In this document: positions 11,440 through 23,700 of the stretch, piece by piece
How the letters are laid out: each line of letters opens with the position of its first letter
Numbering within the stretch: the stretch's first letter is position 1
Source: Strongylocentrotus purpuratus
Taxonomy: Eukaryota > Echinodermata > Echinoidea > Camarodonta > Strongylocentrotidae
DNA length: 64,000 bases
Reading direction: 5' to 3'
Assembly (NCBI RefSeq): GCF_000002235.5
Contig: NW_022145594.1
Coordinates: 18,082,412-18,146,411 of the forward strand
Notes under the pieces: model-generated
What the model was told of the DNA's origin: nothing
What the model saw: only the letters and a program-made list of their open reading frames with translations
The model's database searches: none
Made by a program: the position numbers and the translations under genes

Positions 11440-11645
11440 TTTAAAGCCCCACTGTCCTAATTGTAGCTACTTGCTCCCTCTATATAGAAAACTTCCCCAA
11501 TCGGTGCCTGTTGGTCCCGCATGATCCTCTTTTTCTTATGCTAGTTGAAAGCTGAGTTAATGAGATAGCCACCTGTCAGTGACCTCGCTGTGTGGTCTTA
11601 TCCCTTCTGGCTCAGTAGTGTTGATGGTCTTTAAAGGCAGGTTAT
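11440..11645 (+). repeat. interspersed repeat (CCCCCATGATCCT family), copy 3
   Basis: The longest copy, from CTTTAAAGCCCCACTGTCC to GATGGTCTTTAAAGG, in the 3' flank or UTR of gene A directly after its stop. The open frame at 11579-11872 partly overlaps it. Confidence 0.65.
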
Positions 11646-11649
11646 ACTA

Positions 11650-12890
11650 CTGGCACTACTTCAGATTTAGGTCCACTGCTATCTACTGCTCACAATGTCC
11701 TGATGTGTCGAAAGCCATGTCCCACAATGCATCACTAACCGATGACGCGAACGTGATGATGGTTTGGTATAGGAACCGGATATTGCTCTATGTACACCTT
11801 CACCGAAAGACGGCGCAATTGGAAATATATTACATCAGTGGTAGCGATGTCGCTAAATCCCCTGACTTTTAGATTTGTAAAGCGGAACAATCTTTTCCCG
11901 ATATTTAAGGCGCAATAAGGACTGAATATGCTTGCCCCTGTGGCAATCTATTATTTATTAGAGATATTTAGGTTTACATGTTAGACAAAAATAAATCGGA
12001 AGACAATCGACAAATATGATATTCTTCTTCTTGCATAGATTTGAATGTTCCGTCCATTTCTACATTGAATCAAACATACATTGTTGCCCACAATGCTGTA
12101 ATAAATTTACTTCAAACCTATTTTCATGAAAATATAGTTGTAATGATAGTTTTGATTAATCAAGTTTATATCTTCTTAGGACTATATTGACCAGTCTCTA
12201 CGACTACCTAGATTGATCAATACAGGTTTCAGAATATCCGAACTTTATCTATCCATAATAATTGATACTATCATTATGGCGGTGTCCGTGTGCTGCCCAC
12301 TATATACCCAATACTGTACTGTACACAGTTACACATACATGAAAGAGAAATACAGGAAGAGGAAGACATGAAACCTAAAATTTGTTATTGTAAATGTGAC
12401 AGGCAGGAAATGTTACCAGTTTCCGGTACTAATAAAAGTGTCATTAATGGTAGAATAGAGCTCATTTCCATTTATTCTAACAATTAATATTGTTATGATA
12501 TATTTCCTGAGTATATAGATGCAATTGTTGTTATACTACAGTTATGTTTTGTATGTTTTTCTGTGTATCTCACTGTAATTATGTTTTAAATAAAATATTG
12601 GATTTCTTTTGGATTGCTTTGTAATCTTCATTTAAGAATAGTTGTATTGTTTTGCTCTATTTTAAATGTTTTTAATTTAATAGTATGTCGTTAATCAGGA
12701 CCATGATGGAAAACAGCTTTCCTGATCATGTTATTATTCTCCATAAACATGTTGAAATAAAATAATAAATAAACAAATCTATAATGTGACATTACTAATC
12801 TTGTTCTAGTTGTAAACATTAGACATACATATAAATATAATTTGTTTTTACGATTTTATCACCTAAATAAGGAAATAAAGGATGAATTTT
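11650..12890. other. no gene recognised; probable 3' UTR or flank of gene A
   Basis: AT-rich. Contains several AATAAA-like hexamers (near 11990 and 12587) that could end gene A. A TTAATCAGGACCATGATGGAAAACAG block at about 12691-12716 resembles one at 17275-17300 and may be an old LINE 3' tail. Confidence 0.4.
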
Positions 12891-12899
12891 GAATTTTAA

Positions 12900-13065
12900 A
12901 GTTTAAATGACGCCTGGCTGGAATGCTCCCCAGGGAGTGGAGAATGTGCATACACTGTGTGCGCGTAAGCCTGAATCCGATGACTGGGGTAATAATATGA
13001 TCGCAGTGCCCTCAGGGAGAACAGTGTGAATACTGATGAGGCTACCCTGGGTAAACAAGATATAT
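12900..13065 (-). repeat. inverted copy of the 8.1-8.3 kb repeat
   Basis: GGAATGCTCCCCAGGGAGTG and CACTGTGTGCGCG match the 8200-8265 region in reverse complement. Ends in a (TTA)n stretch at 13061-13085. Confidence 0.6.
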
Positions 13066-13289
13066 TATTATTATTAGTATTATCATTATCATCCAAACAA
13101 AAAGTACTTTAACATAACAATCAAATTAGAAAGGGTAAATGGGACCAGAAAATAGCATCAAATGCTTATCATTTCTAGCACCACTTATTTAAAGGTGTAG
13201 CTGCCTTTTCATTGGCATTTTGTTTAATTACCTTAGTTTGAGAAAGAGTAATGCAAAGTGAAGTGTTTGTATGATCAAACGATTTTTGT

Positions 13290-13825
13290 TCCAGAAATTG
13301 ATAATAAATTATCAGTAATTGGTTGCATTTCCCCCAAGTCCTCTACAGGAAAAATTCCCTCGTGTAGCCATGCCTTGAACCACAATGCATGGCCTTACAG
13401 AGAAATTTTTTCCTGTTGGGGACCGGGGGAAAATGCAATGATTTTGTGATAATTTATTGATAACTGTAAGGCCCCAGGATCAAAACCGTGTCGATGTGCT
13501 TTATTAGTGCCCTTTTGTGAGGCATTAATCCTCATTTGCGACAGTTATAACTTAAGGTCATGGACGTAGGTCCCCTATTTGATAAACATATCTGAATACA
13601 CATTATTTTGAATGTTATAATGCTGTAAGTTTTTATTGTATGTGAAATAAACTGAACTTGAATTTGAACTTAGCAGTCACTCAAAACAAACACTCGCAAA
13701 TTATTATTCAATAACATCTCAGAATGTATATTATTATCTAGATCTATTTGGAATAACTCATTGTCCAAAATAATTCCATTAATTGGGGTTAAAAAAAATG
13801 ATTCCACCTTTATGACCAACAGTGT
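13290..13825 (+). mobile_element. hairpin repeat with ATGCAATRA arms, copy 1
   Basis: Shares CCATGCCTTGAAYCAYAATG, GGGGACCGG, GGCCCCAGGATCAAAACCGT and GTCGATGTGCT with 39245-39812. A hairpin (13330-13440) is followed by about 380 bp of common sequence ending at CAGTGTA. Non-coding, DNA-transposon-like. Confidence 0.65.
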
Positions 13826-14212
13826 ACATATGGAATGGGAGACTGCAGACTTGCGCTTGATTGGAGGACTTGCGATTGATTTGCATTAAAGGTAATACAC
13901 AGTTTTGGTATGGGGTCATGAATTGAGTTCAAATGAACATATTGGAAGCACATGCGATTTTATGATATACGATGATCGTTGTCGCGGTTGAAGTCGAGTT
14001 CAAAGTGATGAAATTGTAAATAATATACTCTTTATGTTGGATAGCGCCCTCTCAAGACTGATATTAATTTAGTCTTAAAATAATGTTTCTTGATTACAAA
14101 CGACCAATTCGCTATTACCGTTTGGAAATTATATATGAGAACTGCATATTCTGAGAGTGTCATTGTCGTAGCTGCCATGGAATGGCCTTAGGTGCTATTT
14201 GAAATATTTGAA

Positions 14213-14397
14213 ATTCACTGGGAGCACCGGTAAATTTTTGATTATTCAATATCTCGAAAGCAGAAGTGTTTTAGGGGCAAAAATGTCTAGTGCTTATAAT
14301 ACACCCACAGGGGCATCCAAATACACCAGCATTGTAAAGAATTTCTATCCATCCAATTTTTGAAAGATTTCCCAAAACTTGGCATTACCTCTTTAAT
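14213..14397 (+). repeat. dispersed 180-bp repeat, copy 1
   Basis: CTCGAAAGCAGAAGTGTTTT, ACAGGGGCATCCAAATA and the flanks match 23854-24030 at roughly 80%. Family unknown. Confidence 0.65.
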
Positions 14398-14525
14398 AAT
14401 CGCAACTCTTTGTAAGACAGGGCCCAGATCTGTTTTAAAATTAAAATCGTATTCTTATAACTAGAGAACTTATACATATTTCCTTTTATATTCAAAATCT
14501 GCTCTCATTTAAGATCATTTTTGTA

Positions 14526-15401
14526 CAGTGCGTCCCAGAAAAAACGAAACCGAGAGCTATCGATGTTTTATCATAACTTAATCACAATTATAATTAATAA
14601 ATGACACATATTTGGAAAGCTTAGATCCTCCTCTTTCATTTGATGTAAATCATAGGATGCATATTTCACGCATGAGTGATTAAAAGCAATTTGAAGAGAG
14701 GAAACCAAAAAGTCGTTTGGCGGGCGGTATCTGAATTTCAAGGAGAAAATCACATTTCTAGAAAGTTAAATTTCTGCCCTTTCAAATGACACCTCAATCA
14801 GGAAAAATGAGCCAGGAATAACAAAGTTCTGTTTGTTTAAAAAATTGCTTGCATTTCCATAATTTGATCAAATGAGTTTGCTGCCTGCCGTTGCAACAAA
14901 CAGAGTTGACAAAAGACTTAACTCCGTTTCGTTGAAGATCAGCCATGCATCAGGTCGATCTTTCGTCTTCTTTGTGCATGGCTGATCGTCAACGAAACGG
15001 AGTTAAGTCTTATGTCAACTCTGTTCCATGCAACGGCAGGCAGCCAGTAAAAACGAACCCGTTTGATCATATTATGGAAATGCAAGCATTACTTTAAACA
15101 AACAGAATTTTGTTATTTCTGGCTCATTTTTCCTGATTGAGGTGTCATATGAAAGGGCAGAAATTGAACTTTCTAGAAATGCGATTTTCCTTTTAAATTC
15201 AGATACCGCCCGCCAAATGACTTTTTGGTTTCCTCTCTTCAAATTGCTTTTAATCACTCATGCGTGAAATGTGAAATGCATCACACGAAAGAAGAGGATC
15301 TAAGCTTTCCAAATATGTGTCATTTATTAATTATAATTGTGATTAAGTTATGATTAAACATCGATAGTTCTCGGTTTCTTTTTTTTTTCTGGGACGCACT
15401 G
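14526..15401. mobile_element. foldback Tc1/mariner-type MITE with about 400-bp arms
   Basis: Ends CAGTGCGTCCCAGAAAAAAC and its inverse, flanked by TA (14524-14525, 15402-15403). The arms run about 14526-14945 and 14985-15401 and are mostly complementary, with a 40-bp loop region. The open frames at 14571-14753 and 15072-15257 are mirror images of one another, not genes. Confidence 0.85.
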
Positions 15402-15409
15402 TATAGCCA

Positions 15410-16090
15410 TATTCAAAACTTGGCAGTCGGACCGTCTTTAAAAAGTAGTATCGCCTCCTCTTCCTGTGATCCAGATCGTTTACTACTCGCTTCTCGCTTA
15501 AGATAATACTGACGCATAACAGTACTTAGTGTATGTGGGACTGATATATGAAGAAAAAACCCGCTCCGTCTCAACTACAGACTTCTATATGCATGTGCAA
15601 GGTTGACTGTAGAAGCCTGCCGTTATATGTATTAGCACATCGACTGCGTTATTCAATTCAAGGACAAGGGATAGGTCAGGTAAGCGTGTATATACCTATA
15701 TTATATAATTACAACCGCACAAACTATACTGAGGTATATAGCACAGGTAGTTCTTTTGGTACCGAATATTCTGATCGCCACGCCTTAATATTCGCACAAT
15801 TGTACATGATGCCGTGTGATGGACACGCGAGTATATGTGTATAATGTAATCTTAGAACGTAGAGTTGATACTGTAGTTTCGTTCAAACTGATATACAGCT
15901 AGCTATGGGAAAATGGTGAGCCTCGGTGCCCTCAGTACTACATACTCCTGAATAGTTATACAGATATATCACACAGTGTCTACGTTATGTCGACAACTAT
16001 ATGTTACAACAAGTATGCTCTGGTTATCCTTTTCGCTGTATATCGAAAACATTCCTGGCTGTCAACAAAAATAAATTTAAATAAAATCGC
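15410..16090. other. no gene recognised
   Basis: Unique-looking sequence. The open frame 15548-15844 (98 codons) has no domain I recognise and no splice context. Confidence 0.4.
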
Positions 16091-16096
16091 ACAAAT

Positions 16097-16225
16097 GGGG
16101 GGGGGGGGGGGGGGGGGGGGGAGGGGGGGGGGGGGGGGGGTAGCGAGCACATTTTTTTTTGGCTCTCGAAAATTTGAAAATTTGTACCCCCCCCCCCCCT
16201 TTGAGCGCCAAGGGGAGGGGGGCCA
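16097..16225. repeat. G-run element fragment
   Basis: About 44 bp of near-pure G, then TAGCGAGCACATTTTT and a C-run with TTTGAGCGCC. The TAGnGAGCAC motif after the G-run also occurs in the 51.36-51.60 kb element, suggesting one family. Confidence 0.55.
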
Positions 16226-16249
16226 TTCTAGATGGACAGTATTTTGATT

Positions 16250-17545
16250 AAGTTAGTAAGAAATTCCACAACCTAGGTCCTGAGTAAAATACAGATACAG
16301 ACACAAATACTGTTGTCGATTGTGTAAATAATTGTTTAACTAGAGTAATTTATACCTTTAATACCAAACATAGATAATGTCCTTAAACGTATTCCCTGGT
16401 TCAAGCAATCGAAAGCTTTGGATACATCTAAAAATAAACTCATGTGATTTCCTTTTTAACAAAGGCCTAAGAAATATTGACATCCTGGATATCAATCACT
16501 GAGCAGAAGATTTTGAGCGTGAAGGTCCAACGCCATATTGATTACAAATGAAATATTATGCTTCTCAATAAATGCTACAATACGATTATACATATATCTC
16601 TCGATGAATTTAGAGAACAAAGGAAGAAAAAATATAGGGCGTTAATTTGAATATATAATTGGAGAACCACTTTTATGACTTGGAATAATCTATCATTTTG
16701 TCAGAAAAACGCCCAGTTTGAATTGAATCATTAATAATCTTGCAAGGAGAATCACAAAGTTTTGTATAGTATTTCTAACAACAACTGCAAATCTGGAATA
16801 GTTTACTTTTTGCTTTTCAAAATGCTAAATCTATCGATGTCTTTAAACGTGTGTACAAGGGCAATCTTTTTTAAACCTGTGCGATACAATGCTGATTCAT
16901 ATACTGCTCTTGACATGGCTCATGTCTCTCCCTCTCTCTCTCTCTCCTTCTCTCTCTCTTCCCATTTCCCTCTCCGTACTCCCTCTCTTTCTTTCTTTCT
17001 CTCTTTCTGTCTCTATTTTTTTTCTTTTTTTCCTTATATCTTTTTTCCCCTTCTAGTCTCTTTGGTGATATTTTAATGCCTTTTATTAAAGGGATTTGAT
17101 GTTTTTCCGCTGTGAATTTCTATTATTACATTGTCGTTTTTTGTTTTTTGTTATTGCTTTTTACACTTCTAATGCGTATTATCGTTATATGTTAGTTTTA
17201 TTCTGTTTTACCTTTGCCTTTGAGCTTTTATGATATCCATTAGCTATATTTCCGGGTACTACATTTTTATTCTGTTTAGGACCATGATGTAAAACAGATT
17301 TTGTATCTACAATGTATATCTGATATTTGTTATCCCGATTAAATATATTTTAATAAATTAATAAAAAAAGAAAAATTTATGAATATCGTCAAAACCACTA
17401 TTCGTTCCATTTTTGATCCTGCTAAAAATATCAATGATTTCGCATTTATTTATAGGTTTACAAAAGAAGGAATAATAATTATATCTAATATTAGGATTTG
17501 TATTTAGTGCAATATTGCAAAATGTGTCATATAATCTAATCATTG
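16250..17545 (-). mobile_element. LINE (CR1/jockey-like) reverse-transcriptase fragment, minus strand
   Basis: Minus-strand conceptual pieces show LFLDVSKAFDCLNQG (RT block with SKAFD), FSKFIERYMYNRIVAFIEKH and, further upstream at 17358-17540, NKCEIIDIFSRIKNGTNSGF, a pre-RT motif. The reading frame is broken by stops and interrupted by unrelated sequence at about 16760-17340. A dead LINE remnant. Confidence 0.7.
16925..17060 (+). repeat. (TC)n pyrimidine tract
   Basis: Imperfect CTCT/TTTC microsatellite lying within the interrupted LINE region. Confidence 0.85.
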
Positions 17546-17711
17546 TTGTTGTTGTTTCTGGTGCTGCTGTTGCTGTCTTGATATATTATCATGTCATAAA
17601 CAAGTTGTCATTGAGAAAACCCTGTTGACGAAAGTTCTTGCATTTGGACCTTGTACGAATACTCATTTATTGTAAATTTTCATATTGACTATTTGAATAA
17701 CTAAATACAGA

Positions 17712-20700
17712 ATGAGCTCCGTGGTCATCAACGATTTTGACGACATCTTGAAGGTGATAGCCAAGGCCCTATTTACAAATTCAGACATCGATGATCTCGG
17801 AAAAGCCTTGGGATTTGAAGACGCAGATATTGGTCGCGCAAATGATGAAAACACCAGACAAGGAGGGAATTATATGGGGACATACGGTTTGCTCAAGAAG
17901 TGGCGAAGGAGACAAACATCTTTGACGGAAAAGGCGGCATTGAGGTCAGCACTAGTACATGCTGGATTTCATGACCTGGCAAGCAAATATCTAAGCACTC
18001 CCATAACCGGTAAGAGATTATTTGTGTACAGTGGTTTAATGACGCGTTTCATACAGAAAAATAAAGAGAATTCAAACTTTAATAAAAAAAAAATAATTTT
18101 GCACTGCTCAAAGGTTTCAAAGCAGATCATGGAAATGATAGTGGGGCGGCATGACGTCAGATGGTAACTTTTTGTGGTGGTTATATGGCGGGTTTTTGGC
18201 AGTGTTATCACTCGGCGGGTAATTAGGTGGCCTTGGTAGTGTCGGGGGAGCCTGAACTCGATTGACTTCACAATTTGGTGCAGTCAATCTTAAAGAGAAG
18301 GTTGAGTTCTGGGAAGAGGTGAAAAATAATTTGTGAGCGTTATCATTCTTATTATGCAAGTTTGGAAGAACATCAGATAAGACATGTTCCCGGTAAAGCA
18401 TGGCTCTTCAATTGACTTCATATTCTAAATATGTCATGTAACATCGTAACAATCCTGATAGGGTTTTTACCCCATGTGTTCGTGTAGTCCCATATACATC
18501 TTTCTGTGTACAGTGTTTGTCACTTGGCCAAGACTTGGCCAAAATTTCTTATCATTTTGATGATTCCAGAACCTTGCAATACCCACAAATTCTTATATGC
18601 TAAATGATCAACCTTTTCAGGTCGATTCCACACCGTTTCTTTCACAATGCAATCGCATGACCAGAACTCAACTTCATCTTTAATTTGGTCATGCACATAC
18701 TATAACTCCGAACTGGATTATTGTGCATCATCTTTAAGGTGTTCACCATACTTTCCAAATCATTAGCAGGAATTACAACAATGTAATAATTTACCCCGAA
18801 GAGACATACTTCAAGCATCACTCTTATTTCTATTCATTCTCCGACCAGGTAGGTTTCCTTCTTTAATACTACAAAGTCCTAAATCTTTGTGTTGATGATA
18901 GATGGGCGACAGTAGAATCTGGCTTATGGATAAAGAGTTTGCACATGCGAAAGAGCTTATGATTACTGAATTCTTTAATGAAGAGAACACTGTCATGGTT
19001 CAAGTTTCTGGTATTTAAAAAAAAAAGTATTAATCATAACTTTCCAGAATGCATATGGTAGGCAATTTCAATGATGCCGTAGGTCACAATTCGGGGACAT
19101 CGGTATTGATGGAAATATATGGATATTAAAACATCCCCACACAACAAAGTGCAAACCCCTCCCCTCCCCATACCAAGTCACTCAGAGTTTTCAGATGATG
19201 AAAATAATGAGCTTTCCTTATGGGGAAATTGGTGGACGGAGAAGTGCATGAAGTTATAAATATCAGTCGAAAAGGTAATTCCTAGTAATGGATAAATAAC
19301 GTTTATTTGGTTTATACATGAATGGTGTCAAATCCCCCATTAGTCCAGAATCTGCCCGGGCCGCGTCTTATTTTTTCGAGCCCAGATTCCAGTATGAACT
19401 CGTTTTTATACATAACAAGCTACGTAAGCTTGCAAAGAGGTCACAAACAATTAGACTTTGATTATTTATTGCTTTGCCTCACTATTTTATTAAGGCAAAA
19501 AACGGAATAAGTGAGATTTGAACCCTCAAGTCAACTTCAAAGTGCTGTTAGTAACACGCTGTCCTTACCAATTGAGCTAACGATGAGATAATGAAAAATT
19601 GATATGTATAATTACTATTACCCTATTAACTACCCTACCGGACTCCACGTACGCATGCGCTGGTTTCCTTTGCGAGTGCGCATGAGCAGGTTTACCTCGC
19701 GAGCTCAATCTGGCCTCGCCGTGGTACGAAAAAATAAGACGCGCCCGGGCCTTTATAATTCCCTACACACTTGATTCAAGCCGTCGCAGATGGCGTTATC
19801 AACAAACTCATAATTATGCTCACCAGCCCAGCCTGAGAAATTTAATGATCGCGCCATCATCGGCTTGTATCAAGTAAGTAGGGGGAAGTAGCGTTGGTGT
19901 GGTGGAGATCAAAATAAAATAGGCCAGATTCTGGACTAAGCCCCATGGGTACCCATGCTTATGTGTCTTTAACAGAACTGATTATGCCACAAACACCCTC
20001 AGACGAATCTGGGAAGCCCCCGAAGGTATTCCTGAGCTACCAATGGGACCACCAGCTGGAAGTGATAGCCATCAAGAAGCATCTCGAGATGGCAGGATTT
20101 CCTTGCTGGATGGACATAGGTCAGATGGGTGGAGGAGATAAGTTGTTTGCCAAGATCGACGATGGAATAAGGTCTTCCAAGGTGGTGCTCTGCATGGTGA
20201 CTGAGAAATACTCAAACTCGGAAAACTGTAACAAAGAAGTAAGCTAAAACTTGGTCAAGGAGTTGTGTGTGTTATCATTGCCTGCGCGACTAACAGAAAA
20301 TGACAACGTCCATGGATCACTTGAAATGTAAGGATATGATATCTTATTAAAGGTATAAGCCTCATATTCGAATACTTCGTGTTTAATTAAAGATATTTCA
20401 TGTTTTGAACTAGTTTAGGCCCAAAGTAGGCTAAATATTATCCAGCCTTATTAAACGCGTAAAGCTATGGTCACAACTCAGAGCGGCGACCGACCGATTT
20501 GTAGCCTGCTCAGTCGCCGCTGGAATTTAGGCATCGCCCAACGATTTTTTTTGTGTGGATAAGTCCAACAGAGTGTAGAGCCCCAGCGTTGCCTGGGCGT
20601 TGTCGATTTCCCGTCGATCGCCGGTCGATTTTAGGTCAAAAGTGGGCGAAATCGTGGAGCTTCTCCGGGCGGCGACCCGGCAGTGACCGACTGATGGCCC

Positions 20701-23700
20701 ACCGATTCCCGAGCGGTATACCGCAAGCAACGGCTGATTTTAAAGAATTTGCCCAGCAGCCGGCCAGCGTTGGGCGGAACACCAAAATACGTTTGACACA
20801 GAGAATTCACATGATCATGAATTTTCATTGAGACTTAAGCTATGGTCACAACCCCCAAAAGTAGCCTGCTCGGCGACTGGCACCGCTTGTTTTTTAGGGC
20901 ATCGCTCGGTCGCCCCTGAAGTTTTAGCGCGAAGTTAAAATTCGACGGCGCATGCTCACTTTTCACTCGCCGCCTAAAATACGCTCGGTGCCCGGGCACC
21001 GACCTAAATGAGCGTCCGCCGTCGAGCAATATAGGTCAAAAATCGAAGCTGCGAGGTCAAAGGCTGCCGTCCGATTTTGAACTCGCCGCCCAGTCACCGA
21101 CTGATCTCCCAACGACGACCGGACAGCAACTGGGCGGGGACCGCTCGGCAGCCTTTGACCTAGCGGCTTTGATTTTTGACCTAAATCGCTCAACTGCGTA
21201 CGCTCGATTAGGTCTGTGCCCGGACACCGAGCGTATTTAAGGCGGCGAGTGAAAAGTGAGCAGGCGCCGTCGAATTTTAACTTCGCGCTAAAACTTCAGG
21301 GGCGACCGAGCGATGCCCTAAAAAAACAAGCGGTGCCAGTCGCCGAGCAGGCTACTTTTGGGGGTTGTGACCATAGCTTAAGTCTCAATGAAAATTCATG
21401 ATCATGCGAATTCTCTGTGTCAAGTAAAAGATATTTTGTAATAGTGTAGACCTATATTCAGCTTATGTGGAGTGTGTAATTCAAGTGATCAACATAATTC
21501 ATGCGGTACATAGCTTTGATTTATTTATACATCGCAGGCCAATTTCTTCCGGCCGAAAAGAAAATCTTACATAGCGACATTTGCTTCTATTTCTATTCAC
21601 CTAAAATACAGGGTATATCTGTAACTTGGTTTCATGATGGGTTAAGGGTTAAGGGCATGGGCGTCAATCCTTACGTCATACCTATTGTTCAGGGGGGGGG
21701 GGGATGATATATTCATCCCCCCTGAACAATAGGTATTACGTAAGGATTTATGGCCATGGTTAAGGGTTAGGTAGAATGTTGGGTCCAGGGCTGAAGTTGG
21801 GAAGTGTTACAACGTATAATGACCGCAAAGCAATAGACCGGTTTACTAAGATATTCAAATGTATGGATGTTTCTTTCCCGGGGATGAGTGACGAAGTATT
21901 TCATAAATCTCTTATTAATGAATGAACAAGAGTATTTTGTATACAGTATGCATACATTATGCGTTTCTATGTCGGGCAATCCTATGAGAGCCTTCAGGTT
22001 GTCAAGAACAACCTTTGTTTAAAAAGTATGCATAACATTTGAATATGTTAGTAAACTATTGTCCCTAAAACAATTGTCGTTCAAGATTTGTCAGTGTTTT
22101 GAATTTTCCGCTTATCTTCATTTTCTTGCCTCTTCTTAAGGTGAATCTTGCAAATCTGCTGAAGAAACCAATCATTCCCGTCCTCATCGACAACACCCAG
22201 TGGCCCCCCAAGGGCGCCATGAGCATGCTCATTGGAGAGCTACTCTATATCCGGTTCTTTAACAAGAAAGAATACGTGAGAGGAGAAAAGTTCTGGGAGG
22301 ATGCCAAGTTCTCAGAACTATTGGGTCAGATATCCTACCATGCTGAGAGCATGGTCACTGATGGTATGAGAAAAGATCATGGTTCATTCAAAAATTCCGA
22401 TAACCAATTCCAATGGATTAATTAATATTAACATATGATGCAATTATCCCGGGTTATTTCCCCCTAAAAATCATTAATTTGTAGATATCGAGGATCCCGT
22501 CGCTCTTTTGCATTTTAACCCGCCGGATTAATTGTTTAATTCCCAAAGGGGTAAAAGAAGATTATATTAATACCCGCAACGTAACGAATATTTAGTTATT
22601 CAGTGCATCTGTAATTGTATTTCAGTAGTCAAAATGCGAATTTGCATACATTAATTGTTGCTAGGTAAGAAACACATATAGAAGGAGACCAGCCTGTTCG
22701 TGAGATAAGGTTAACTGTGTTGGTGAATTTGGCCACCAGTCAAAAGTGTGTTGACCTTTCAACGTTTTTGACCATATCGCCCTTATTTAAGGTCGGAGGT
22801 ATAGCAAACTATACATTTTTTTAATACTCATGACCAGACGAGTAATTTGATATGCATATTGACACGATTGGAACTATTTGAATTTCTATCCCTGTGTGAC
22901 CTTTGTTGACCCCTCACGAAAATGCCCAGGATTTTCAAGGGGGCAGCCTAAGTCAAAATTGTTCGGTATTCATCAGGGAACACAAAAACACTTTCAAACC
23001 TTTGTTCCCAGAGATTGGTCACGGACCTACAGGCTGGTCTCGTACTAATAGGCCCGAATTCACAAGTACAAACCTTGGTTTGAAACGCGTCGAAACGCGT
23101 CATATGACACACATACATCTAGGTTTGTCGACAAACCTCCTTTGTGAATTCGGGCCATAATGGCTTATCATGAAAAGCTGAAATTCAAACAGCAGTGCTG
23201 CCTATATTAATAATTACGGGGATTAAATACGTTTTTCTCATGGATGAATGAATGAATGAATGAACTAATATTATTACACTTTCCTTGATCAACTCTTAAA
23301 GTGAAAAGGAAAAATGCGTTTAGAATGTATTAGCAACCTAAGTAAATCCTGATTTCCGCTATTTTTCGAATTCAAAGAGCAACAACCGAGACCGACTCCG
23401 GCAGCTTCAATGGAGCAAGGTGCAAGCTCCTAGTATCAGGAGAGGTATGTAGAATTCCAAATCACAACCAACCTTTCATGACTGTTTCTAAAAATGTATA
23501 GGAGTAGTGTTCACGGCTCAATTTCAATCCACGATTTCCGTTAACTTAAACAAGATATCACATTTTTCCTACGACAGTTTCTTGATAGAAATGTCAGTGA
23601 ATAACTGAGATACAAATCAACAAGTTAAAAGGCAGGGTGATTAACAAAATAATTTTAACATTGCACTGATTTGGAAATCCCGTTTTACGTTATTTTACAG

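Noticed and set aside
11579-11872. 97-codon frame after gene A
   Set aside because: Overlaps the third copy of a dispersed repeat, has no recognisable domain and no matching splice phase with gene A.
23378-23444. Alternative donor CAAG/GTGCAAG at 23420 to bypass the TAG
   Set aside because: It would leave phase 1, while the Death-domain exon needs phase 2, so the downstream frame would be wrong.
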